Source: Streptomyces sp. NBC_00663
Lineage (GTDB): Bacteria > Actinomycetota > Actinomycetes > Streptomycetales > Streptomycetaceae
Length of the DNA stretch: 64,000 nt
Assembly (NCBI RefSeq): GCF_036226885.1
Contig: NZ_CP109027.1
Coordinates: 5,332,001-5,396,000, forward strand
Direction: 5' to 3'
Both the position numbers and the translations under genes were made by a program. The notes under the pieces are model-generated. The model saw only the letters and a list, made by a program, of their open reading frames with translations, had not been told where the DNA came from and did no database searches. Every line of letters begins with the position of its first letter. The first letter of the stretch is position 1. This document shows positions 56,941 through 64,000 of the stretch, piece after piece.

Positions 56941-58739
56941 GACGTGGGGTCGCCTTCCGGGGTGGGGTGTGCGGTGGACGGGGTGGACGGTTCGGGGGTC
57001 GCTTCGCGGACCTCTTCGCGCGCCTCTTCGCGGCTCTCTTCGGCCGGAGTGGCGGGGTCGCTCTGGTCGGAGAGCGAGCCGCGCACGGCTTGGCGGAAGC
57101 TGCTGAAGCGGATGGCGCGGGTGGGGGTGTCGTCGGTAGGGGCGCCGGGCGCGCCAGGGGCGCCGGGGGCGGTGCTCGCGTTGGGCCTGGCGTGTCCGCC
57201 GGACCCGGGGGCGCCGGTGGACCCGGTGGGCCCACTGGACCCGGCGGTCTCGGCGGCACGCGCGCGGAGCCGTTCCCGCTGCTCCCGCTCGGCCTCGGCG
57301 AGGGCGCGGCCCCGGCGGCGCTTGGGCAGGCCGTCGGGGAGCCCCTCTGACCGGCTTTCGGACCGGCCTGTGGGCAGGTCGTCGGGGAGGGTGGCGGCGC
57401 TGTGGCGGGGGGACTCGTGGGTGGGGACCGGGTCGGGGGCGGGGGCGGACGGCGTGTGCGGGGCCGCCTCCGTCCCCGTGCTCGGGTCCGGTCCGGCGGC
57501 GTCGCCCCGTACCTCCGTACCTTCCACCGACTCCGCGGTCTCCGCCGTCACCGCCGTCTCCGTCTGCGGAAGCGTCAGTGCCCCCGGCGGGCGGGCGGCC
57601 AGTTGTTCCGGTACGAGGATGTCCTGCGGTACGAGGACCAGGACGCCGGTGCCGCCACGGGCCGAGGGACGGAAGGAGACCGTGAGCCCGTACTTGCGGG
57701 ACAGGCGGCCCACGACGGCGAGGCCGAGACGGGTGCCGGTGAGGCCGCCGAGTTCGGCGTCGTCGCCGGACACGGCCCGTTCGGCGCGCCGGAGTTGGAC
57801 GTCGCCCATGACCAGGCCGCTGTCCTCGACGGAGACGATGACACCGGCCGGGACCTCCTCGACGTACACGTGTACCTCGGCGGTCGGGGGTGAGAAGTTC
57901 GCGGCGTTGTCGAGGAGTTCGGCGAGCGCGTGCATCACGCCTTCGGCGGCGTGCCCGGCGACGGCGGCCTCGCAGGCGGAGTGCACCCGCACCCGCCGGT
58001 AGCCGCTGATGCGGCCCATCGCGCCGCGCAGGATCGACTCCATGGCGATGGGCCGGGCCCAACGGCGGCCCGAGCGCGCGCCGGTGAGGACGGCGACGGA
58101 GTCGGCGAGCCGGCTGGCCTGGGCGGTGCGGTGGTCGAGGTGGAGGAGGTCGGCGAGGACGTCCTCGTCGTCGTGCCGCTCCTCCATGGCGCGCAGGTCG
58201 GCGAGCATCCCGGTGGCCAGCGCCTGCATCCGGCTCGCCGCGTTGGCGGTGGCGGACAGGGCGGTGGAGCGTTCCTGCTCGGCGCGCCGGGCGCGCTCGG
58301 TCAGGCGGGCGTTCGCGGCGGTGAGCCGGGCGCGCTCGTCCTCCAACTCGGCGGTGAGCCGGGCGCGTTCCTCGGCGAGCTCGGTGGTGTGCCGGACCCG
58401 CTCATGGGTGAGCTCCTCGGTCAGCTGCACCCGTTCCTGGTCGAACTCCGTGCTCTGCCGGGCCCGGTCCTGCAACAGCCGCCCGGCGTCGAGGGTGACG
58501 GCCTCCAGGCGGCGGCGGGTGATCCGGGCGTTCTGCAGGGCGTGGACGGCCACGGCGACGGCCGTGGTCAGCAGCAGGGCGCCGATGCCGGTGCCGAGGG
58601 CGAGCGGGACGCGCTCCGACTCCGGCGCCCGGGCCACCGCGCCGGCGACCGCGAGCGCGGCGAGCACGGCGGTGAGCAGCGGGGCGGGCAGGAGGGTACG
58701 GGCGGTGGGTCGTTCGCCGGGCAGGCTGGGGGCGGTCAT
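56937..58739 (-). CDS. cvnA: Conservon sensor histidine kinase-like protein (CvnA)
   Basis: A 600-residue membrane sensor. Two N-terminal helices (residues ~17-65), a coiled coil rich in RARLTAELEDE, an ATPase module with ALAELLDNAANFSPP (N-box near 270), VSVEDSGLVMGDV (G1-like), GLTGTRLGLAVVGRLSRKYG (G2-like) and a long disordered Pro/Ser/Gly tail with PGAPGAPGAP-like repeats. The extracytoplasmic part is very short (~20 residues), as in other CvnA proteins. It heads the operon. A -10-like TATAGT (58813-58818, minus strand) lies upstream. Confidence 0.92.
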   Translation of the reverse strand: MTAPSLPGERPTARTLLPAPLLTAVLAALAVAGAVARAPESERVPLALGTGIGALLLTTAVAVAVHALQNARITRRRLEAVTLDAGRLLQDRARQSTEFDQERVQLTEELTHERVRHTTELAEERARLTAELEDERARLTAANARLTERARRAEQERSTALSATANAASRMQALATGMLADLRAMEERHDDEDVLADLLHLDHRTAQASRLADSVAVLTGARSGRRWARPIAMESILRGAMGRISGYRRVRVHSACEAAVAGHAAEGVMHALAELLDNAANFSPPTAEVHVYVEEVPAGVIVSVEDSGLVMGDVQLRRAERAVSGDDAELGGLTGTRLGLAVVGRLSRKYGLTVSFRPSARGGTGVLVLVPQDILVPEQLAARPPGALTLPQTETAVTAETAESVEGTEVRGDAAGPDPSTGTEAAPHTPSAPAPDPVPTHESPRHSAATLPDDLPTGRSESRSEGLPDGLPKRRRGRALAEAEREQRERLRARAAETAGSSGPTGSTGAPGSGGHARPNASTAPGAPGAPGAPTDDTPTRAIRFSSFRQAVRGSLSDQSDPATPAEESREEAREEVREATPEPSTPSTAHPTPEGDPTS

Positions 58740-58812
58740 GAGTCGGGTCCTTGGTAGGGGGCCGCTGTCTGTTCCTGGGCGAGAAGCGACACCTGTCGCT
58801 CAATAGGCGGTC

Positions 58813-58818
58813 ACTATA
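58813..58818 (-). promoter_or_regulatory. Possible -10 element of the conservon operon
   Basis: TATAGT on the minus strand, about 75 bases before the cvnA ATG, in an unusually AT-rich patch (TCACTATATGAGAG) of the 215-base divergent gap. No convincing -35 was found. Nothing else was recognised in the gap. Confidence 0.35.
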
Positions 58819-58954
58819 TGAGAGTTGGTGATCAAATTGGGAAGGTTCTGGAGGCGTTCACAGGTTCCGGTGACGCGGGGTGACGGCGCATCAGTCGGCG
58901 CACGGTCACGGTCGGTGTGCCGTCACTGTCAGTGGTCGGATGCATGCTTGAGCC

Positions 58955-61867
58955 ATGACGGATCTCGAGTCGGCGCTGCGGGCGGCCGTCCGGGGTGAGG
59001 TCGGCTTCGACGTCACGTCCCGGGCGCTGATGACCATGGACGCGTCCAACTACCGGAGGGTCCCGCTGGGTGTCGTGGCACCCAGGGACGCCGACGACGT
59101 GGCGGCGGCCCTTGAGGTGTGCCGGGAGCACGGCGTGCCGGTGGTGCCGCGCGGCGGCGGCACGTCGATCGCCGGTCAGGCCACCGGCACCGGGGTGGTG
59201 CTGGACCTCACCCGCCACATGAACCGCCTGCTCTCCCTGGACCCCGGGTCCCGTACGGCCGTCGTCCAGCCGGGCCTCGTCCTGGACCGCCTCCAGGACG
59301 CCGCCGCGCCGCACGGCCTGCGTTTCGGCCCCGACCCCTCCACCCACAGCCGCTGCACGCTCGGCGGGATGATCGGCAACAACTCCTGCGGCTCGCACTC
59401 GGTGGCCTGGGGCACGACCGCGGACAGCGTCCGGGAGCTGGACGTGATCACCGCGCGCGGGCGGCGGCTGAGGCTCGGGCAGGACTGGGCCGGCGCCCCG
59501 GACGGCCTGCGCGACCTGGTGTCGGGCGACCTGGCCCGTCTGCGCACGGGCTTCCCCGCCCTCCCTCGCCGCATCTCGGGCTACGCGCTGGACGCGCTGC
59601 TGCCGGAGAACGGCGCCGACGTCGCCCGCGCCTTCTGCGGCAGCGAGGGCACCCTCGGGGTGCTGACCCAGGCGGTGGTCCGGCTGGTGGAGGCCCCCCG
59701 CGCGCGTGCGCTGGCCGTGCTGGGGTACGTGGACGAGGGCGCGGCCGCCGAGGCCGCCGCCGGGCTGCTGCCCCACCACCCCCTGACCGTGGAGGGCATG
59801 GCGGCCGACCTGGTGCCCTCGGTGGCCGCGCTGCCGCGGGGCGGGGCCTGGCTGTTCGTGGAGACGGGCGGAGACACCGAGGCCGAGGCACGCGCGCGTG
59901 CGCAGACCGTCGTGCGTGCGGCGGACGTCGTGGACGCGCTGGTGATGACCGACCCGGCCGGGCAGCGGGCGTTGTGGCGCATCCGGGAGGACGCGTCCGG
60001 CACGGCGACGCGTATGCCGGACGGCTCCGAGGCCTGGCCCGGCTGGGAGGACTGCGCGGTGCCGCCACCCCGACTGGGCGCGTATCTACGGGACTTCAGA
60101 AGCCTCCTCACCGACCACGGGCTGCGCGGGACGCCGTACGGCCACTTCGGCGACGGCTGCATCCACGTCCGCATCGACTTCGACCTGCTCACCGACCGGG
60201 GCGTCGCCGGTTTCCGCCGCTTCTCGGAGGAGCTCGCCGACCTGGTGGTGGCGTACGGCGGCTCGCTGTCCGGGGAGCACGGCGACGGACAGGCGCGGGC
60301 CGAGCTGCTGCCGCGGATGTACGGCGCCGAGCTGGTGTCCCTCTTCGAGCGGGTTAAGGGCGTCTGGGACCCCGACGACCTCCTCAACCCCGGCATGCTG
60401 GTCCGCCCGGCCCCCCTGGACGCCAACCTCCGCTTCTCCGTCCTCCCGCGCGAGCCGGTCGACGTGGCCTTCGGCTACCCCGCCGACGACGGCGACTTCT
60501 CGGCGGCGGTCCGTCGCTGCGTGGGCGTCGCCAAGTGCCGTACGACATCCGTGGCGGCAGCGGGCGTCATGTGCCCCTCGTTCCGGGCGACCGGCGAGGA
60601 GGCGCACTCCACGCGCGGGCGCGCCCGGCTGCTGCACGAGATGCTCGCGGGCGAGGTGGTCACCGACGGCTGGCGCTCGGAGGAGGTGCGCGAGGCGCTC
60701 GACCTGTGCCTGTCCTGCAAGGGATGCCGGTCGGACTGCCCGGTCGGGGTGGACATGGCCACGTACAAGGCGGAGTTCCTCCACCACCACTACGCCGGCC
60801 GCCGCAGGCCGCCCGCCCACTACACGATGGGCCGGCTCCCGATGTGGCTGCGCGCGGTGGCCCGTACGCACACCGCATGGCTGGTCAACGCCCTGGCGGC
60901 CGTACGGCCGTTTGCGGGGGCGGCGAAGCGGCTGGGCGGGATCGCGCCGGAGCGGCAGATTCCACGGCTGGCGGGGGAGACGTTCACCCGCTGGTGGGCG
61001 AAGCGGGACACGGCCGACAGCGGGGCCAGGGGTGAGGTGGCCGCCCGCCGGGCGGGGCGTACCGGTGCCGGCGCCTCGGTGGTGTTGTGGCCGGACACCT
61101 TCACCGAGCATCTGTCCCCCGAGGTGGGGCAGGCGGCCGTCCGGGTCCTGGAGGCGGCGGGCCTGTCCCTGATCCTGCCGCCCACCCTGCGCCCCTCACC
61201 CGCCTTCGCCCCGCTCACGGCCCGCCGCGGCCGGGTCTGCTGCGGGCTGACGTACGTCTCCACCGGCCAACTCGACCGCGCCCGTACGGTCATGCGCCGC
61301 ACCCTCGACCTGATGGCACCGGTGCTGGCGACGGACCTGCCGGTCGTCGTCCTGGAGCCCAGCTGCGCGGCGGCCCTCCGCACGGACCTGCCCGAACTCC
61401 TCCACGACGACCCGCGCGCGGCCGTGCTGTCGTCCCGTGTCCTCACCTTCGCCGAGGCACTGGAACGGCTGGCCCCCGGCTGGACGCCTCCGCGGGTCGA
61501 CCGCCCGGCGGCCGGCCAGACCCACTGCCACCAGCACGCGGTCCTGGGCGACACCGCGGACCGCCGGCTGCGCGAAGCGGCGGGCCTGGAAGGCGACCTG
61601 GCCGGCGGCTGCTGCGGCCTCGCGGGCAACTTCGGCTTCGAGGCGGGGCACTTCGAGGTGTCGCGGGCCTGCGCGGAGGACCAGTTGCTGCCGGCGGTCC
61701 GCGACGCGCCCGACGGCGCGGCGATCCTGGCGGACGGCTACTCCTGCCGGACCCAGCTGGAACAGCTGGCGGGGGTGCGGGGGCGGCATCTGGCGGAGGT
61801 GCTGGCGGAGGCGCTGGAAACGGATGAGAACCCCGGAGAGAGGCCGGGAGAGAGGCCGGGGGTCTGA
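58955..61867 (+). CDS. FAD-linked oxidase/Fe-S oxidoreductase fusion (GlcD-GlcF / D-2-hydroxyacid dehydrogenase type)
   Basis: A 970-residue fusion. Residues ~40-230 are a PCMH FAD domain (VPRGGGTSIAGQATG, LGGMIGNNSCGSHS), and the FAD-linked C-domain has GHFGDGCIHVRIDF near 395 and GEHGDGQARAELL near 441. From ~520 a ferredoxin-like part has KCRTT...MCPSFRAT and CLSCKGCRSDCPVG near 585, two [4Fe-4S] sites, followed by CCG-type motifs RVCCGLTYVSTGQ near 762 and GGCCGLAGNFGFE near 886. It oxidises a 2-hydroxyacid such as D-lactate or glycolate and passes electrons on. ATG at 58955. It is divergent from cvnA. Confidence 0.92.
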   Translation: MTDLESALRAAVRGEVGFDVTSRALMTMDASNYRRVPLGVVAPRDADDVAAALEVCREHGVPVVPRGGGTSIAGQATGTGVVLDLTRHMNRLLSLDPGSRTAVVQPGLVLDRLQDAAAPHGLRFGPDPSTHSRCTLGGMIGNNSCGSHSVAWGTTADSVRELDVITARGRRLRLGQDWAGAPDGLRDLVSGDLARLRTGFPALPRRISGYALDALLPENGADVARAFCGSEGTLGVLTQAVVRLVEAPRARALAVLGYVDEGAAAEAAAGLLPHHPLTVEGMAADLVPSVAALPRGGAWLFVETGGDTEAEARARAQTVVRAADVVDALVMTDPAGQRALWRIREDASGTATRMPDGSEAWPGWEDCAVPPPRLGAYLRDFRSLLTDHGLRGTPYGHFGDGCIHVRIDFDLLTDRGVAGFRRFSEELADLVVAYGGSLSGEHGDGQARAELLPRMYGAELVSLFERVKGVWDPDDLLNPGMLVRPAPLDANLRFSVLPREPVDVAFGYPADDGDFSAAVRRCVGVAKCRTTSVAAAGVMCPSFRATGEEAHSTRGRARLLHEMLAGEVVTDGWRSEEVREALDLCLSCKGCRSDCPVGVDMATYKAEFLHHHYAGRRRPPAHYTMGRLPMWLRAVARTHTAWLVNALAAVRPFAGAAKRLGGIAPERQIPRLAGETFTRWWAKRDTADSGARGEVAARRAGRTGAGASVVLWPDTFTEHLSPEVGQAAVRVLEAAGLSLILPPTLRPSPAFAPLTARRGRVCCGLTYVSTGQLDRARTVMRRTLDLMAPVLATDLPVVVLEPSCAAALRTDLPELLHDDPRAAVLSSRVLTFAEALERLAPGWTPPRVDRPAAGQTHCHQHAVLGDTADRRLREAAGLEGDLAGGCCGLAGNFGFEAGHFEVSRACAEDQLLPAVRDAPDGAAILADGYSCRTQLEQLAGVRGRHLAEVLAEALETDENPGERPGERPGV

Positions 61868-61938
61868 CGGCCGGCGTCGGGCTGACGCGGCACATGATCT
61901 ATAGCCTGGTGGGCTCACCTGTCTGAAGGAGCCCGCGC

Positions 61939-63063
61939 ATGGCCCTCCGCGTCCGCCCCATCTCCCGCCCCGACCACCTCGCCTTCATCGCCGCCCGCCC
62001 CTCCGCCAGCCACACCCAGATCCCCTCCTGGGGTGAGGTGAAGCCGGACTGGCGGGCGGAGAGTCTGGGGTGGTCCGACGAGGAGGGGCGGCTGGTGGGG
62101 GCGGGGCTGGTGCTGTACCGGCCGGTGCCGAAGCTGCGGAAGTACCTCGCCTATCTGCCCGAGGGGCCGGTCATCGACTGGTACGACGCCGATCTCGGCG
62201 AGCGCTGGCTGGAGCCGATGCTCGCCCATCTCAGGCGGCAGGGCGCGTTCTCGGTGAAGATGGGGCCGCCCGTCGTCGTGCGCCGCTGGAGCGCCGACGC
62301 CGTGAAGGCCGCGATCGCCGACCCGGCCGCCCGGCGGCTGCGGGACGCCGAGGCGACCTCGTACGAACCCCGTGCCTTCGATGTCGCCGACCGGCTGCGG
62401 CGGGCCGGCTGGCAGCAGACGGAACCGGGCGGCGAGGACGGCTTCGCCGCCGGACAGCCCCGGTACGTGTTCCAGGTCCCGTTCGCCGGGCGGTCCCTGG
62501 ACGAGATCCACGGCGGTCTCAACCAGCAGTGGCGGCGCAACATCAAGAAAGCAGAGAAGGCGGGCGTGGAGGTCGTCCGGGGCGGCCACGAGGACCTTCC
62601 GGCGTTCTACGCCCTCTACACCGAGACCGCCGAACGCGACCGCTTCATCCCGCGCCCGCTCGCCTACTTCCAGCGCATGTGGACCGTACTCAACGCGGAA
62701 CACCCCGACCGCATGCGTCTGTACCTCGTCCGCCACGACGGCGACCTCCTCGCCGCGGCCACGATGCTCACCGTCGGGGAGCACGTCTGGTACTCCTACG
62801 GCGCCTCCACCGCCCGCAAGCGCGAGGTCCAGCCCAACAACGCCATGCAGTGGCGCATGATGACCGACGCCCACGAGCTTGGCGCCGCCGTCTACGACCT
62901 GCGCGGCATCACCGACACCCTGGAGGACTCCAACCACCTCCTCGGCCTGCTCCGGTTCAAGGTCGGCACCGGCGGTCAGGCCATCGAGTACCTGGGGGAG
63001 TGGGACTTCCCGCTCAACCGGCTGCTGCACAAGGCGCTGGACCTGTACATGGCGCGGCGCTAG
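61939..63063 (+). CDS. FemABX-type peptidoglycan interpeptide ligase (FemX-like)
   Basis: A 374-residue tRNA-dependent aminoacyl transferase: two GNAT-like domains with IAARPSASHTQIPSWGEVK near residue 15, LPEGPVIDWYD near 71, NQQWRRNIKKAEKAGVEV near 195, the charged helical arm region and IEYLGEWDFPLNRLLHKALDLYM at the end. Streptomyces FemX adds Gly to the peptidoglycan precursor, and this protein fits that family. ATG at 61939. It is 71 bases after the oxidoreductase. Confidence 0.9.
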   Translation: MALRVRPISRPDHLAFIAARPSASHTQIPSWGEVKPDWRAESLGWSDEEGRLVGAGLVLYRPVPKLRKYLAYLPEGPVIDWYDADLGERWLEPMLAHLRRQGAFSVKMGPPVVVRRWSADAVKAAIADPAARRLRDAEATSYEPRAFDVADRLRRAGWQQTEPGGEDGFAAGQPRYVFQVPFAGRSLDEIHGGLNQQWRRNIKKAEKAGVEVVRGGHEDLPAFYALYTETAERDRFIPRPLAYFQRMWTVLNAEHPDRMRLYLVRHDGDLLAAATMLTVGEHVWYSYGASTARKREVQPNNAMQWRMMTDAHELGAAVYDLRGITDTLEDSNHLLGLLRFKVGTGGQAIEYLGEWDFPLNRLLHKALDLYMARR

Positions 63064-63110
63064 CGGGGCTGTCGCGGGTCAGTGGCAAAAGGGGTTCACG
63101 TTACTGACCG

Positions 63111-63128
63111 AGTCCATTACTCTGGACT
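63111..63128. promoter_or_regulatory. AGTCCA-N6-TGGACT inverted repeat before the EamA gene
   Basis: Perfect 6-base arms (63111-63116, 63123-63128) about 50 bases before the transporter GTG. A TTACTG/CAGTAC pair flanks it. Candidate operator. Confidence 0.45.
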
Positions 63129-63179
63129 GGACAGTACATCCCGATGAACGACCCGTGTGTCGAACCCCTGGAAGGCCCC

Positions 63180-64000
63180 GTGAGCACCCCCAGCACCGCC
63201 GCCTCGCCCTCGGCGACCCCGGCCGCCCAGACCTCCGCCGCCCAGCCGCCGGCAGGCGCGCCGCCGCGCCGGGCCTCCCTCGGCTCCATCGGCATGGTGC
63301 TGTCCGCGGGCGTCTCCGTGCAGTTCGGCGGCGCCCTCGCGGCGAGCCTGATGCCCCGGGCCGGGGCGCTCGGTGTGGTCACGCTGCGGCTGCTGGCGGC
63401 GGCAATCGTGCTGCTGGTGGTGTGCCGGCCGCGGGTGCGCGGACACGGCCGCGCCGACTGGGCCACGGTGATCGTCTTCGGTCTCACGATGGCCGGGATG
63501 AACGGCCTCTTCTACCAGTCCATCGCCCGCATCCCGCTCGGCCCGGCGGTCGCCCTGGAGGTCCTCGGCCCGCTGGCCCTCTCGGTCCTCGCCTCCCGCC
63601 GCGCGATCAACCTGGTCTGGGCCGGGCTCGCCCTCGCCGGCGTCATGCTCCTCAGCGGTGGCGGCTTCGGCAGCCTCGGCGTCGTCGGCGTCCTCTTCGC
63701 CCTGGGCGCGGGCGCCATGTGGGCGGCGTACATCGTCTTCAGCGCCCGTACCGGCCGCCGCTTCCCGCAGGCCGACGGGCTCGCCCTCGCCATGGTGGTC
63801 GCGGCGCTGGTCTTCCTGCCGCTCGGGATCGCCGAGTCCGGCACCAAGCTTCTCGACCCCACGACCCTCGCCCTGGGCTCGGCGGTGGCCGTACTCTCCT
63901 CGGTCCTGCCCTACACCCTCGAACTCAGCGCCCTGCGCCGCCTGCCCGCGTCCACCTTCGCCATCCTCATGAGCCTGGAACCGGCGATCGCCGCCACCGC
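63180..64000 (+). CDS. EamA/DMT family transporter, 3' end outside window
   Basis: The frame opens with GTG at 63180 behind GGAAGG (63170-63175) and runs to the window edge (at least 273 residues). A disordered Ala/Pro/Ser N-terminus is followed by about nine visible helices: GMVLSAGVSVQFGGALAASL, VTLRLLAAAIVLLVV, VIVFGLTMAGMNGLFYQSIARIPLGPAVALEVLGPLALSVL and LSSVLPYTLELSALRRLPASTF. The PLGxAVxLEFLGPL-like and YxLExxALRRLP motifs resemble RhtA-type amino-acid exporters. An ATG at 63144 is in frame but has no ribosome site. Confidence 0.85.
   Translation, partial: MSTPSTAASPSATPAAQTSAAQPPAGAPPRRASLGSIGMVLSAGVSVQFGGALAASLMPRAGALGVVTLRLLAAAIVLLVVCRPRVRGHGRADWATVIVFGLTMAGMNGLFYQSIARIPLGPAVALEVLGPLALSVLASRRAINLVWAGLALAGVMLLSGGGFGSLGVVGVLFALGAGAMWAAYIVFSARTGRRFPQADGLALAMVVAALVFLPLGIAESGTKLLDPTTLALGSAVAVLSSVLPYTLELSALRRLPASTFAILMSLEPAIAAT

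Overview
This window is a stretch of high-GC actinobacterial chromosome that reads as Streptomyces. The pointers are a groES-less GroEL ending in a GGM-rich tail, futalosine-pathway menaquinone genes, mycothiol-dependent enzyme families, a complete conservon (cvnABCD with paired P450s), DasR-, CebR- and RpiR-like operator boxes, and many GTG and TTG starts. From memory, gene order resembles the groEL2 to serC part of the S. coelicolor chromosome; no database was consulted. No tRNA, rRNA, CRISPR array, transposase, prophage or integrase was seen, and no gene-free stretch exceeds 300 bases.

Layout. 1-5 kb: 3' part of groEL2, an old-yellow-enzyme reductase, a metallophosphoesterase and a 14-helix MFS exporter with its own operator. 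5-9.3 kb: a cell-wall recycling cluster, murR > murQ > murP-like PTS permease > a secreted 68-residue protein that overlaps murP by ATGA. 9.3-13.4 kb: small zinc-type and DUF4031 proteins, an MDMPI-GNAT fusion, an HD hydrolase, an MDMPI-family enzyme and cutC behind a DasR-like box. 13.5-21.1 kb: DNA/RNA helicase-type proteins (HelD-like, XPB-like, and a large XPB-associated protein with a WYL-like tail). 21-28.4 kb: HAAS-type membrane protein, HAD hydrolase, cold-shock protein, mqnB-mqnD, DUF2771 lipoprotein, MFS, DUF3027. 28.4-36.7 kb: an aldo-keto reductase/TetR pair, a 1042-residue GHKL-type ATPase, and three tandem secreted paralogues with a shared promoter-proximal box. 36.7-43.2 kb: CtpE-like P-type ATPase, DUF2530, purine permease, orphan ribbon-helix-helix protein, MarR-MFS pair. 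43.2-51.8 kb is the most accessory-looking part: GNAT, ThpR, a 29-residue membrane peptide, a second aldo-keto reductase opposite a duplicated SnoaL-like secreted protein, a Uma2/DUF397 gene scar, SGNH hydrolase, an anchored beta-propeller-like protein, a frameshifted CebR-box cellulase, and an HxlR/quinone-reductase pair. 51.8-64 kb: serC, the conservon operon, a large FAD/Fe-S oxidoreductase, a FemX-type ligase and the start of an EamA transporter.

How it fits together. Much of the backbone (XPB and partner, cold-shock gene, DUF2771, MFS, DUF3027, DUF2530, MarR, serC) is in an order I recall from mycobacteria too, so it is probably ancestral, with lineage-specific blocks inserted into it. 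Several blocks deal with sugar-polymer sensing and recycling: MurNAc uptake and cleavage under MurR, a DasR-like box at cutC, a CebR box at the cellulase, and a FemX-like ligase in peptidoglycan synthesis. The observations most worth follow-up are the secreted peptide coupled to the MurNAc permease, the tandem secreted trio with its duplicated control region, the cellulase with an intact operator but a one-base deletion, and the Uma2-DUF397 deletion scar.
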